From the NCBI GenBank assembly GCA_020638875.1, contig JACKHS010000012.1, positions 51,020-115,019 of the forward strand: a DNA stretch of 64,000 nt, given 5' to 3'. Position numbers and translations under genes: made by a program. The stretch's first letter is position 1. Each line of letters starts with the position of its first letter. Below are positions 42,271 to 53,559 of the stretch, in pieces. Under the pieces are notes generated by a model. The model did not search any database and was not told the origin of the DNA. It was given only the letters and a program-made list of their open reading frames with translations. The DNA comes from Planctomycetota bacterium (GTDB taxonomy: Bacteria > Planctomycetota > UBA1135 > GCA-002686595).

Positions 42271-43206
42271 CTAGCGCTCGTGCTGCGCCGGCTCCACCGG
42301 CTTCGTGGGCCCGATGTAGCCGGTGCTGACCGCGACGTCGTCGTACCAGACGGTGTTGTCGCGCTCGGCCTTGTGGACGTAGATGCCGAGGTCGAAGCGC
42401 TTGAGCTTGACCGCGTCGTCGGTGCGCCAGCGGAAGCCGACGAGGTGCAGGTAGAGCTCACCGTCGATCCACGCCGCGAGCTCGCCGTCGGCCTGGCCCG
42501 GCGTGTTCGCGCGGATCCGCGTCTCGAGGCAGACCCACGCGCCGCGCTGCGGCACGACGCGCCGTTCGGGCGCAGGTTGAAAGAGGTTGCCCCACCAGTT
42601 GCCGTCGCGGTCGCGCGCCATGTCCATCCAGTAGACGTACAGGCTCATGCTGCCCGGCGCGGCGTTGCGACCCCAGTCGCGCCACGGCTCGAAGCCGCAG
42701 GTGAAGCGATCCGCGCCGGTGGGCTTCACGCCGGCCTTGCCCATCTCGTCCCACTTGCCCGTCCCGGCCAGCGCGGCCAGCCCGCCGCCGGTGTGGTTGA
42801 GGTTGCCCTGGTCGTAGTCGGGCGCGAAGCGCAGGTAGCGCCGGTAGTGCAGCACGTCGTAGCCCTCGGCGCCGAGCCAGGCGCTGGCGCCCGCGCCGGA
42901 CTCGCGGCCGCCCGCCGCGGGCGCGTCGAGGCGCAGGCAGCCCGCGCCGCCGTGCGCGAGCGCGGCGTCGGTGACGCGCCGCGCGCGACCGTCCTGCGCG
43001 CCGCGCACCTCGAAGTACTTCTCGAGCGAGGCGTCGGACTCGAAGTCGTCCTCGAAGACGACGCGCCCCGGCGCCTGCAGGCGCGCGAGCGCGGCCGGGT
43101 CGGCGCGCGTCGCGAGCGTCACGTCGCGCGGCGGCGGCGGCGCGAGCGCCGCGTCTCCCTGGGCGGCCTGGACGAGCACGAGGGCGAGGAGCGGCGCGTG
43201 AAGCAT
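42271..43206 (-). CDS. Secreted protein resembling polysaccharide-lyase / concanavalin-like fold proteins
   Basis: This 311-residue protein starts with a short signal peptide (MLHAPLLALVLVQAAQG). The mature part reads like a jelly-roll: RVVFEDDFESDASLEKYFEV, LRFAPDYDQGNLNHTGGG, MSLYVYWMDMARDRDGNWWG, CLETRIRANTPGQADGELA and WIDGELYLHLVGFRWR, followed by a late YDDVAVSTGYIGP. This resembles polysaccharide lyases of the PL14/PL20 kind and LamG-like proteins. I cannot place catalytic residues, so substrate and activity are unknown. It lies 13 bp after recN, possibly as the end of that transcript. Confidence 0.55.
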   Translation of the reverse strand: MLHAPLLALVLVQAAQGDAALAPPPPRDVTLATRADPAALARLQAPGRVVFEDDFESDASLEKYFEVRGAQDGRARRVTDAALAHGGAGCLRLDAPAAGGRESGAGASAWLGAEGYDVLHYRRYLRFAPDYDQGNLNHTGGGLAALAGTGKWDEMGKAGVKPTGADRFTCGFEPWRDWGRNAAPGSMSLYVYWMDMARDRDGNWWGNLFQPAPERRVVPQRGAWVCLETRIRANTPGQADGELAAWIDGELYLHLVGFRWRTDDAVKLKRFDLGIYVHKAERDNTVWYDDVAVSTGYIGPTKPVEPAQHER

Positions 43207-43219
43207 GCGGGGCCTCCGA

Positions 43220-44974
43220 TCAGGGCGCGCGCAGGAGGCGCTTGGCCTCGGCGCGCGCGGTCTCCTGCTCGCCGCCGCCGGCGATCATCTCGGCGATGAC
43301 GGCCACGCGGTCGTCGCCCGCCAGCTCGCGCACGCGCGTGAACGTGCGCTCGCCCTCGACGCGCTTGTGCACCTCGAGGTGGCGGTGCGCCGCCGCGGCG
43401 ACGGCGGGCAGGTGGGTGATGCAGAAGATCTGGTAGTGCTCGGCCAGCGCGCGCAGGTGCGCGCCGACCTTGGGCGCGAGGCGCCCGCCCACGCCGGCGT
43501 CGACCTCGTCGAACACCAGCGTCGGGATGGTCTGCTTGGCCGCCAGAGCGCCGCGCAGCGCGAGCATGATGCGCGCGGCCTCGCCGCCCGAGGCGACCTT
43601 GCGCAGCGGCGCGGGGCCCTCGCCGGGATTCGCGGCGAGCAGGAACTCGACCGCGTCCGCGCCGTCGGGGCCGAAACGGCGCGTCTCGGCCTCGCGCGCG
43701 GCCTTCGCGGCGTCGGCGTTCGGCGAGCGCAGCGCGGCGGCCTCGCGCGGCTCGAGGCGCACCTCGAAGCGCGCGCGCTCGAGCCCTAGCTCGGCCAGCG
43801 CGCCCTCGACCGCCTTCGCGAGCCGCGCGCGCAAGCGCTGGCGCCCGCGCGTCAGCGCGCCGGCGGCGTCGTCGAGCGCCGCGCGCGCCGCGCGCAGCTC
43901 CGCCGCGCAGGCCTCGAGTCCGCGCGCCTGCGCCTCGAGCTCGCCGAGCTCGGCCTCCAGCTCGGGTAGCAGCGCGACGAGCGCGGGCACGTCGCGGCGG
44001 TACTTGCGCTCGAGCCGGTCGATCTCGTCCAGGCGCGCCTCGACTTCCTCGAGCCGCCGCGGGGAGAACTCGAGCCCGTCGAGGAAGCTGCGCAGCGCGG
44101 CCGCGGCCTCCTCGAGGTGCGCGGTCGCGTCGCGCAGGTCGCTCGCGGGCGCGGCGAGCTCGCTGACCTTGGCCTCCCAGCGGTCGAGCAGGCTCTCGGC
44201 GCGGCGCAACACGTCGAGCGCGGCGCCCTCCTCCTCGGCCAGCGCCCCGAGCGCGCCGCCGAGCTGCACGGCGAGCTCCTCGCCGTGACGCAGCCGCTCG
44301 CGCTCGCGACGCAGCTCGTCGATCTCGGCCGCGTCGAGCTCGGCCTCGGCCAGCTCGCGCGCCTGGAAGCGCAGCAGGTCGACGCGGTCGCGGCGCGCGG
44401 CTTCGCGCGACTCCCACTCGGCGAGCGCGCGGCCGGCCTCGAGCCAGCGCTCGCGCGCGCCCTGGTAGGTCTCGCGCCGCGGGCCGAGCCCGCCGAAGGC
44501 GTCGAGCAGGCGCAACTGCTCCTCGACGTCGAGCAGCCGCTGGTGATCGTTCTGTCCGTGGATCTCGACGAGCCGCCCGGCGAGCTCGCGCAGGAAGCGC
44601 TGCGTCACGGGCCGGCCGTTGAGGTGCGCGCGCGTGCGGCCGTCCGCGCCGAGCGTGCGCGAGAGCACGAGCTCGAGCGCGTCGCCGTCGGCGAGGTCCG
44701 CGAGGCACTCGGGCGCGCTCGCGCGCAGCTCCGCGAGCAGCGCGGGCGGCGCGGCGTCGGCGGCGAACACGAAGCGTCCGTCGACGCGCGCTTCGGCCTC
44801 GCCGCTGCGCACGAGCTTCGTGCGCGGCCGTTGACCGAGCAGCAACTCGAGCGCGCCGAGCGCGAGGCTCTTCCCCGCACCCGTCTCTCCGGTGATGACG
44901 TTGAGCCCTTCGCCGAAGCAGAACTCCGCCGCCTCGAACAGGGCCAGGTTCCGTATGGAGAGCTCGACCAACAT
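43220..44974 (-). CDS. recN: DNA repair protein RecN
   Basis: This 584-residue SMC-like ATPase begins LVELSIRNLALFEAAE with the Walker A motif GETGAGKSLALGALELLLG. A long coiled-coil middle (residues about 150-370) follows. The C-terminal half has the ABC signature region (LRKVASGGEAARIMLAL) and Walker B (TLVFDEVDAGVGG). It acts in double-strand break repair by holding and organising DNA ends. Length matches the family (about 550-585). It is divergent from the acyl-CoA synthetase gene; no LexA box was recognised in the 95-bp spacer. Confidence 0.95.
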   Translation of the reverse strand: MLVELSIRNLALFEAAEFCFGEGLNVITGETGAGKSLALGALELLLGQRPRTKLVRSGEAEARVDGRFVFAADAAPPALLAELRASAPECLADLADGDALELVLSRTLGADGRTRAHLNGRPVTQRFLRELAGRLVEIHGQNDHQRLLDVEEQLRLLDAFGGLGPRRETYQGARERWLEAGRALAEWESREAARRDRVDLLRFQARELAEAELDAAEIDELRRERERLRHGEELAVQLGGALGALAEEEGAALDVLRRAESLLDRWEAKVSELAAPASDLRDATAHLEEAAAALRSFLDGLEFSPRRLEEVEARLDEIDRLERKYRRDVPALVALLPELEAELGELEAQARGLEACAAELRAARAALDDAAGALTRGRQRLRARLAKAVEGALAELGLERARFEVRLEPREAAALRSPNADAAKAAREAETRRFGPDGADAVEFLLAANPGEGPAPLRKVASGGEAARIMLALRGALAAKQTIPTLVFDEVDAGVGGRLAPKVGAHLRALAEHYQIFCITHLPAVAAAAHRHLEVHKRVEGERTFTRVRELAGDDRVAVIAEMIAGGGEQETARAEAKRLLRAP

Positions 44975-45069
44975 CGCGGAGAAGATCGCACAGGATCCGC
45001 CGTGGTTGCAACGAATCGGGCGACTCCTCGACTACCCTCTGCGCCCCGCGACCGCCGCCCCCGCCCCCC

Positions 45070-47238
45070 ATGGCCCGGACCCAGACCCCGCCCCGCGCGC
45101 CCAAGCGCGCGACCGATCCCGCGCACTCGCTCGACGCCGTCTTCCGCCCGCGCTCGGTCGCCGTGATCGGCGCGAGCAAGCGCCGCCTGCAGATCGGTCA
45201 CCAGATCGTCCGCAACCTGGTCGAGGGCGACTTCCAGGGCCCGGTCTACCCGGTCAACCCGAAGGCGACCGTGGTGCACTCGATGCACTGCTACCCGCGC
45301 GTCAGCGCGATCCCCGGCGAGGTCGACCTCGCGCTGCTGGTCGTGCCCGCGCCGCACGTCGTCGAGGCGGCGCGCGACTGCGGCGAGAAGGGCGTGAAGG
45401 CGCTCGTGTGCATCACCGCCGGCTTCGCCGAGATCGGCGGCGAGGGCGCGCAGCGCCAGGCCGAGTTGCTCGAGGTCTGCCGCGCGTACGGCATGCGCCT
45501 GATCGGTCCGAACTGCATGGGCGTGCTCAACACCGAGGAAGGCGTGTCGATGAACGCCTCCTTCGCCGACGCGCGGCCGACGCGCGGCGAGGCCGCTTTC
45601 CTCTCGCAGTCGGGCGCGCTGGGCGCCGCGATCCTCGCCGACGCGAAGTCGCTCGGCCTGGGCATCAGCATGTTCGCGAGCGTGGGCAACCGCGCCGACG
45701 TCTCCCCCGCCGACCTGCTCGAGTACTGGCACCACGACCCGAACTCGAAGCAGATCCTGATGTACCTCGAGGCGTTCGGCGAGCCGGAGCAGTTCATGAA
45801 GATCGCGCGGCGCGTCTCGCGCGAGAAGCCGATCCTCGTGGTGAAGTCGGGGCGCACGGCGCGCGGCGCCCGCGCGGCCGTCTCGCACACGGGCTCCCTC
45901 GCCGGCTCGGAGGTCGCCGTCGACTCGCTGCTCGAGCAGTGCGGCGTGCTGCGCGTCGACTCGATGGAGGACCTGTTCGGCCTCGCCGGCGCGGTGCAGA
46001 CGGGCAAGCTGCCGGCCGGCAACCGCGTCGCCATCGTCACCAACGCCGGCGGCCCGGGCATCCTCGCGACGGACGCCTGCGTGTCGCAAGGGCTGCGCCT
46101 GAGCGACCTCGACCCGAAGACGCGGCGCGCGATCGAGAAGGTGCTGCCGCCCGAAGCGTCGAGCGTGAACCCCATCGACCTGATCGCGAGCGCCGGGCCG
46201 GAGGCCTTCGACAAGGTGCTCGGTCACGTGCTGGCCGATCCGGCCGTCGACATGGTGCTCGCGATCTTCGTCGCGCCGATCATGATCGACGCGCGCGCCG
46301 TGGCGGAGGTCTTCGCCAAGCACGCCGCGGCGACCGCCAAGCCGTTCCTCTCGTGCCTGCCCGGCAAGGGCGAGGGCGAGGACGCGGTCGAGCTCCTGCA
46401 CGCGGCCGGCGTGCCGAACTACCGCTTCCCCGAGGAAGCTGCGGGCGTGCTCTCGGGGCTCGTGCGCCTGCGCGGGCTGCGCGATCGGCCGAGCGCGCCC
46501 GCGCCCGAGTTCAAGGTACAGAAGAAGAAGGCGCGCGCGCTCGTCGAGGGCGCGCTGGCCGAGGGGCGCACCAGCCTCGACGGCGACGAGCGCGCCGAGC
46601 TCGCGGCGGCCTACGGCCTGTGCGTCGTGCCCAGCAAGATCGTGTCGAGCCGCGACGAGGCGCTGCGCGCCGTGAAGAAGCTCGGCTTCCCGATGGTCGC
46701 GAAGGTCGTCGCCGCCGGCATCGAGCACAAGTCCGACAAGGGCGGCGTGATCCTCGACGTGCGCAACCGCGAGGAGCTGCTCGAGGCCTACGACCTGCTC
46801 GAGGAGCGCTTCCTCGACGCGGCGCCCGACATGCAGGTGCAGCTCCAGGCCATGCGCTCGGAGGGCGTCGAGACCTTCTTCGGCGCGGCCACCGACCCGG
46901 GCTTCGGCCGCATGCTCGCGTTCGGCCTCGGCGGCATCCACGTCGAGATCCTGCGCGACGTCGTCTTCCGCCTGCACCCGCTGACGCCCACCGATGCCGC
47001 CGAGATGATCGAGCACGTGCGCGGCAAGAAGCTGCTCGAGGGCGCGCGCGGCAAGCCGCCGGTCGACAAGCAGGAGCTGATCGACGTGCTGCTGCGGCTC
47101 TCGCAGATGCTCACCGACGTCCCCGAGATCGTCGAGCTCGACCTCAACCCCTACCTGGCCGGCTACCGCGGCGAGGGCAGCTGCATCCTCGACATGCGCC
47201 TCGTGCTGGCGCCGCACGTCGGCGAGAGACAGGCCTAA
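45070..47238 (+). CDS. ADP-forming acetate/acyl-CoA ligase (fused alpha-beta)
   Basis: This 722-residue protein fuses the alpha and beta parts of an NDP-forming acyl-CoA synthetase. Seen: a CoA-binding Rossmann domain (RSVAVIGASKRRLQIGHQIV), the succinyl-CoA-ligase-like domains with PNCMGVLN, SQSGALGAAI and the active-site His in AVSHTGSLAG, and a C-terminal ATP-grasp domain (LGFPMVAKVVAAGIEHKSDKGG, EIVELDLNPYLA). It would make ATP from acyl-CoA, ADP and phosphate, or the reverse. With POR activity at the left of the window, acetyl-CoA conversion to acetate with ATP gain is plausible. The alternative, a protein-acetyltransferase-like Pat, is unlikely because no GNAT domain is attached. Confidence 0.9.
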   Translation: MARTQTPPRAPKRATDPAHSLDAVFRPRSVAVIGASKRRLQIGHQIVRNLVEGDFQGPVYPVNPKATVVHSMHCYPRVSAIPGEVDLALLVVPAPHVVEAARDCGEKGVKALVCITAGFAEIGGEGAQRQAELLEVCRAYGMRLIGPNCMGVLNTEEGVSMNASFADARPTRGEAAFLSQSGALGAAILADAKSLGLGISMFASVGNRADVSPADLLEYWHHDPNSKQILMYLEAFGEPEQFMKIARRVSREKPILVVKSGRTARGARAAVSHTGSLAGSEVAVDSLLEQCGVLRVDSMEDLFGLAGAVQTGKLPAGNRVAIVTNAGGPGILATDACVSQGLRLSDLDPKTRRAIEKVLPPEASSVNPIDLIASAGPEAFDKVLGHVLADPAVDMVLAIFVAPIMIDARAVAEVFAKHAAATAKPFLSCLPGKGEGEDAVELLHAAGVPNYRFPEEAAGVLSGLVRLRGLRDRPSAPAPEFKVQKKKARALVEGALAEGRTSLDGDERAELAAAYGLCVVPSKIVSSRDEALRAVKKLGFPMVAKVVAAGIEHKSDKGGVILDVRNREELLEAYDLLEERFLDAAPDMQVQLQAMRSEGVETFFGAATDPGFGRMLAFGLGGIHVEILRDVVFRLHPLTPTDAAEMIEHVRGKKLLEGARGKPPVDKQELIDVLLRLSQMLTDVPEIVELDLNPYLAGYRGEGSCILDMRLVLAPHVGERQA

Positions 47239-47386
47239 GCCCCAGCGTTCGAGGCACTTGCGCCCCGGTTCGGAGGTCGGACCGGAAAGCGGTGAACATT
47301 GCAGGAGCGCCCGCGGTCCCTTCCGAGATCCCAGGCCGCGGCCGTCCTGCGTGGGCGGCCGCCTGACATCCAGAAAGGAGTCCCGC

Positions 47387-49507
<2,121 letters not shown>

Positions 49508-49523
49508 GCCCCTGCGAGCGCAG

Positions 49524-49560
49524 CGCGGGCCCGGCTCCCTCCGCGGGGGCCGGGCCCGCG
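49524..49560 (+). terminator. Hairpin after the subtilase gene
   Basis: A perfect 12-bp stem (49524-49535 with 49549-49560, CGCGGGCCCGGC), 16 bp after the stop and 6 bp before the end of the convergent pentapeptide gene; probably bidirectional. Confidence 0.65.
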
Positions 49561-49565
49561 CGCGT

Positions 49566-50180
49566 TCACGGCGCCGGCTTCACGTCGGGACGCACGGTCA
49601 TGCCCTCGGGCCAGCGCGTGCGCTCGTCCCACGTGCGCGCCGCGCCGAGCTGCGGGCCGGTGACGTTGGGCAGCACGCGCACGTCCGCGCCGCGCAGGTC
49701 TGCGTCGGTGAGCAGCGTCATGTAGAAGTTGGCGCCGGCGCAGCGCGCGTCGACCAGCACGGCGCCGTCGAGCGAGCCCCAGGAGAGGTCGGCGCCCTCG
49801 AGCCGCGCGCCGCTCAGGTCGCAGCCGGCGAGGAAGGCGCGCTCGAGCCGCGCGCCGCCGAGGTCGGCCCCGCGCAGGCTCGCGCCGCGCAGCTTCGCGG
49901 TGCGCAGGTCCGCGCCGCGCAGGTCGACGCGCGCCAGGCTCGCGCCGCGCAGGTCCGCGCCTTCGAGATCCACACCGCGCAGGTCGAGGCCGTCGAGGCA
50001 GGCTCCGCGCAGGTCCGCGTTCGCCAGCGCGAGGGTCGCGGGGTCGGCGCCGCGCAGGTCACGGCCGGCGGGGACGGTCTCGACCGCGCCGGGCTCCGCG
50101 CGCGGCGCGCGGCAGCCGACGCCGAGCGCGAGCAGCGCGCCGAACGCCAGCAGCATCCGAACGGAGGGGGCGGACTTCAT
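49566..50180 (-). CDS. Pentapeptide-repeat lipoprotein
   Basis: This 204-residue protein has a lipoprotein signal (LLAFGALLALGVGC, Cys23) followed by about twenty A-D/N-L-R-G pentapeptide repeats (residues about 40-165, e.g. LRGADLRTAKLRGASLRGAD), which fold into a right-handed quadrilateral beta-helix. Most pentapeptide proteins are cytoplasmic; this one is lipidated and exported. The C-terminal 45 residues are non-repetitive. Function unknown. A TATCCT hexamer lies 7 nt before the ATG, with no SD. Confidence 0.88.
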   Translation of the reverse strand: MKSAPSVRMLLAFGALLALGVGCRAPRAEPGAVETVPAGRDLRGADPATLALANADLRGACLDGLDLRGVDLEGADLRGASLARVDLRGADLRTAKLRGASLRGADLGGARLERAFLAGCDLSGARLEGADLSWGSLDGAVLVDARCAGANFYMTLLTDADLRGADVRVLPNVTGPQLGAARTWDERTRWPEGMTVRPDVKPAP

Positions 50181-50187
50181 GCCCTGC

Positions 50188-50193
50188 AGGATA
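50188..50193 (-). promoter_or_regulatory. Candidate -10 hexamer, pentapeptide gene (leaderless)
   Basis: TATCCT on the minus strand with a 7-nt gap to the ATG at 50180; predicted transcript start is at or next to the start codon. No -35 box is clear. Confidence 0.4.
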
Positions 50194-50304
50194 GCAGCGC
50201 ACGCGAACCGCTCGCCGACCTTGCTCCGCGCGGGCGCGCTCGGCACGCTCTTCCGCCCGCAACGCCCCCTCTACCTGCCCGGCGGCACGCCGCCGCTCCT
50301 CGCC

Positions 50305-50844
50305 ATGAAGAAGCTCCTCGTCGGTTGTGGTGTCCTCGTCCTGCTCTTCGTCCTCGCCGGGCTCGCCGGCGTCCTGATGCTGCCCGACACGTACAGCGTC
50401 GAGCGCGAGCTCGTCCTGAACGCGACGCCGGAGGCGACCTACGACACGATCGCGACCCTCTCGACCTGGCCCGAGTGGGCCGTCTGGAACAAGGAGATGG
50501 ACCCGACCGCGACGTGGGAGTTCAGCGGCCCCGCGAGCGGCGACGGCGCGGTCTGGTCGTGGACCGGCGCGGAGGGCGGCCTCGGCACGGGCGTGCTGAC
50601 GCTGCGCGACTGCGCGCGCCCGGCGTCGATCACGTACGACCTCGTGATGGGCGGCGACTGGAGCTCGGTGGGCGTGTTCACGATCTCCCCCGCCGGCGAG
50701 GGCGTGCGCGTGCACTGGCAGAACGGCGGCCAGCTCTCGGGGATCTACAAGCTGCTCGGCCCCTTCCTCGACGGCATGACCGGCCCGATGTACGAGACGA
50801 GCCTGCAGGGACTGAAGGCGCGCCTCGAGGCGCACGGCCAGTGA
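50305..50844 (+). CDS. SRPBCC (START-like) family membrane-anchored protein
   Basis: This 179-residue protein has one N-terminal hydrophobic segment (residues 5-26) and then the polyketide-cyclase/SRPBCC fold: YSVERELVLNATPEATYDTI, LSTWPEWAVWNKEMDP, TYDLVMGGDWSSVGVFTI and a long C-terminal helix (GPMYETSLQGLKARLE). Such proteins bind hydrophobic ligands in a helix-grip cavity. The layout (membrane anchor, 'W-x-x-W-x-x-W' near the N terminus) is common among bacterial proteins of unknown function. No operon partner. Confidence 0.8.
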   Translation: MKKLLVGCGVLVLLFVLAGLAGVLMLPDTYSVERELVLNATPEATYDTIATLSTWPEWAVWNKEMDPTATWEFSGPASGDGAVWSWTGAEGGLGTGVLTLRDCARPASITYDLVMGGDWSSVGVFTISPAGEGVRVHWQNGGQLSGIYKLLGPFLDGMTGPMYETSLQGLKARLEAHGQ

Positions 50845-50883
50845 CCCGCCGGGCGGGCCGCGGCTCGAGCGCGTCGCCCGCGC

Positions 50884-52104
50884 TCAGGGCACCAGCACCT
50901 GCGCGCAGCCGTTCGAGCCGTTGAAGCCCGAGCCGCAGGGACCGTTCGGGTCGCGGTAGCGCACCTGGAAGTAGCGCGTCTCGCCCGCCGCCCAGCCGGC
51001 CGGCAGGAGCCCGGGACCCCAGCTCGCCTCGCCCCACGCGTCCGCGGCGAGCGTGCCGAGTCGCAGCACCGTGCCGCCCGCGCAACGCAGGCCGTCGCCG
51101 AACTGCGCGCCGAGGCCGCCGTTCACCGCGTTGGCGCCGGCGAAGAGCAACGCCGGCTCGCCGGGCACGAGCCCGCGCGCGCGCATCACCAGGGCGTCGC
51201 TCGTCAGGCTCGGCGCGCCGTCCGCGTCGAGCAGCGCGCCCACGCCGGTGGAGTTCGCGCAGCCGGCGCCGGAGACGCTCGGGTTCCCGCACGGACACGG
51301 CGTGCCGGTGTCGTCGCCGAAGCAGTAGCGGCTGACGTCGTAGCCGGTGGGCTCGAGCCGCACGCGCCCCGTGTTGCTGTCGGCGACCCACGTCGAGCCG
51401 CTCGGGTCGACCGCCAGCCCCCACGGGAACTGGCCGGCGTTCGCGCACAGGCCCAGGATCAGGCCGTTGGTCGGGTCGACCTGGTAGATGCCGCGCGAGG
51501 CGAAGCACGCGACGAGCAGCTTGCCGTCGACCCACGAGAGCCCGCAGACGCCGTGCGCCGGCGCCGGGATGCTCCACAGCACCTGGCCCGTCTGCGGCGA
51601 GAGGCGCATCAGCAGGCTGCGACGGTAGTCCGCCTGCCACAGCGCCGCGCCGTCCCACGCGAGGCCCGCGCCGTCGGGGTCGGCATCGGATGCGGTCGGC
51701 GAGGGGATCACGTGCTGCACCGCGCCGGTCGTCGGATCGAGGCGGTAGATCATCCCCGACTGCTCGGCCGCGACCCACAACGCGCCGGGCGCGCAGGCGA
51801 TGCCGCCGATGTGCGCGTCGGGCGCCGGCAGCGTGCCGACGACCGCGCCGGTCTGCGGATCGAGCTTCCACAGCAACTGCGCGCCGTGGAAGTTGCCCAA
51901 CCACACGTGCGTGCCGTCCATGCCGAGGCCGCCGGGCTGCGCGGGCGGCACGCTGACGTTCAGCGACGTGCCGCAGTCGGGCGTGCCGAAGGGAAGCAGG
52001 ACGGCGAGCGTGGTGCCGCCGCCCGGGTACTTGCCGCCGATCACCTGCGCGGAGAGCGCGGGCGCGAGGGCGAGCAGGGCGACGAGGGTGCGAGCGAGCG
52101 TCAT
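50884..52104 (-). CDS. Secreted NHL/Vgb-like beta-propeller with lineage-type C-terminal module
   Basis: This 406-residue protein has a signal peptide (MTLARTLVALLALAPALSAQ) and about five propeller-like repeats (LWKLDPQTGAVVGTLPAPD, YRLDPTTGAVQHVIPSP, LMRLSPQTGQVLWSIPAPA, YQVDPTNGLILGLCANAG, STWVADSNTGRVRL). From about residue 258 it has a Cys-rich C-terminal module (YCFGDDTGTPCPCGNPS ... FGDGLRCAGGTVLRLG ... FQVRYRDPNGPCGSGFNGS), which resembles the C terminus of the FG-GAP protein at 59.9 kb. That module may serve surface attachment or sorting. Function of the propeller is unknown. Confidence 0.75.
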   Translation of the reverse strand: MTLARTLVALLALAPALSAQVIGGKYPGGGTTLAVLLPFGTPDCGTSLNVSVPPAQPGGLGMDGTHVWLGNFHGAQLLWKLDPQTGAVVGTLPAPDAHIGGIACAPGALWVAAEQSGMIYRLDPTTGAVQHVIPSPTASDADPDGAGLAWDGAALWQADYRRSLLMRLSPQTGQVLWSIPAPAHGVCGLSWVDGKLLVACFASRGIYQVDPTNGLILGLCANAGQFPWGLAVDPSGSTWVADSNTGRVRLEPTGYDVSRYCFGDDTGTPCPCGNPSVSGAGCANSTGVGALLDADGAPSLTSDALVMRARGLVPGEPALLFAGANAVNGGLGAQFGDGLRCAGGTVLRLGTLAADAWGEASWGPGLLPAGWAAGETRYFQVRYRDPNGPCGSGFNGSNGCAQVLVP

Positions 52105-52176
52105 CGAGGGGTCTCCCGGTGCGCGCGCGGTCCGCGGCGCGCCCAGGACGAAGCTATCACGGGCTCCGCGGACCGG

Positions 52177-52860
52177 CTACCGGCGCAGCGGCCGACCGCG
52201 CCGGGGGGCCCGCTCGGCCGCGTCGCGGCGCTCGAGGCACAGGTCGGCGAGGCGCGCGAGCTCCGCGCCCGCGGCGTCGGGCAGCGTGCCCGCGGCGGCG
52301 CGCTCGAGCTCGAGCCGCGCCGCGTCCCACAGCTCCTTGCCCATCAGGCCCAGGCCGCGCTGCGCGTGCAGCACGACGCCGTCGTTGAGCTGGCGCACGA
52401 GCGGCTTCACGCCGAGCACCTCGAGCCAGGGCTCGTCGGCGAACACGGCGCGCACCTCGCACGAGAGCTCGAAGCGCTGATAGCGCGCGGCGCCCTCGAG
52501 CGCCCACTCGGCCGCGCCGCCGCGCTTGGCGAACACGCGCACGAGCGGCGCGTCGAAGTCCTCGCGCAACCACGGCCACTGCGTGTCGCTCCAGCCGACC
52601 AGGCACGCGTACTCGCCCGGCCCGAAGCGCGTCACGAACGGGTTCCACGTCTCGGGGCGCGAGTGCGCCTGCACGACGAGCGTGACCTGCTTGCCCACCC
52701 ACTGGCCGGGGTGCGCCCAGAGCTCCTCGGGCGCGACCTCGCGGAAGCGCGGCGCGGCGGCCTCCACCGGCACACCCCGCCCGGGGGCGGGCGCCTGGGA
52801 GTGCGCCAGCCCCAGGGCGAGGAGCGGCGCGAGGAGATAGCGCAGGTCGGAGCGAGCCAT
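52177..52860 (-). CDS. Hypothetical secreted protein
   Basis: This 227-residue protein has a signal peptide (YLLAPLLALGLAHSQA). The mature part has a small beta domain of OB-fold style (LWAHPGQWVGKQVTLVVQAH, YACLVGWSDTQWPWLREDFD, FELSCEVRAVFADEPWLEVLGVK) and an alpha-helical C terminus rich in Arg, Ala and Glu. I recognise no family. It is transcribed away from the hemerythrin-like gene and lies 72 bp upstream of the propeller gene on the same strand. Confidence 0.65.
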   Translation of the reverse strand: MARSDLRYLLAPLLALGLAHSQAPAPGRGVPVEAAAPRFREVAPEELWAHPGQWVGKQVTLVVQAHSRPETWNPFVTRFGPGEYACLVGWSDTQWPWLREDFDAPLVRVFAKRGGAAEWALEGAARYQRFELSCEVRAVFADEPWLEVLGVKPLVRQLNDGVVLHAQRGLGLMGKELWDAARLELERAAAGTLPDAAGAELARLADLCLERRDAAERAPRRGRPLRR

Positions 52861-53010
52861 GACGACCCGACGCTCATCGGCATCCCGCGCGTGGACCTGT
52901 ACCCCCTAGTCCGCCCCGAGCTGCCCCCGTTTCGCCTTGGCACCGCGCCGCGCGCCGCCGAGAATGCAGAGGACGGCGCCGGTTCGGCAGCCGGCGCCTC
53001 GGAGGTACCC

Positions 53011-53481
53011 ATGACCACGCCTGGAACACCGGGCGGGGGGGCGAAGGGGCCCCCCACCAAGCGCCTCGAAGCGTCCTTGGCGAGCGAGCTCGCCACGACG
53101 CGCTGGTGGCTCGACCACCTGAAGACCTGGACCCACGCGCACGCGCCCACGCGGCCGGAGGTCTGGCTCGATGCGCTGCACCACCTGCGCGATCACCTGC
53201 GCAAGTGCTACGAGCTCGAGGAGCAGCTCGGGTTGCGCGGACCGGGCGACGCCCAGTCGCCGGGGATCTCGCGGCTCGAGGAGCGGCTCTTCGAGATGCA
53301 CGGTCACATCACGCGCCACCTCGAGACGCTGCTGCGCGAGCTCGAAGCGCACCCCAAGGACGACCCGCGCGGTCTGCTCGATCGCTTGAGCACCTTCCTG
53401 GCCGAGTGCGAGCAGCTCGACCTCGAGGAGACGCAGTTCGTCCAGGGCATCACGTACGCGGAGTACGGCGCGGGCGATTGA
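53011..53481 (+). CDS. Hemerythrin-like four-helix protein (tentative)
   Basis: This 156-residue, all-helical protein has the rhythm of a hemerythrin/HHE fold: LDALHHLRDHLRKCYELEEQ (His then Glu-Glu), RLEERLFEMHGHITRHLETL (paired His) and FLAECEQLDLEETQF. Some expected His positions are replaced (AECEQ where H-x-x-x-E would be), so di-iron binding is not certain. The N-terminal 20 residues are disordered. Start ATG 53011 has GGAGGT as SD. It may bind oxygen, nitric oxide or iron, or be a degenerate relative. Confidence 0.5.
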   Translation: MTTPGTPGGGAKGPPTKRLEASLASELATTRWWLDHLKTWTHAHAPTRPEVWLDALHHLRDHLRKCYELEEQLGLRGPGDAQSPGISRLEERLFEMHGHITRHLETLLRELEAHPKDDPRGLLDRLSTFLAECEQLDLEETQFVQGITYAEYGAGD

Positions 53482-53559
53482 CGCGCGGTGTCGCGCGGCC
53501 CGGCGTCGCGTGACACCGTCGGAGGTCGGGCGTAGGCTGCGGCGTCCCGCGGCCTCGCC

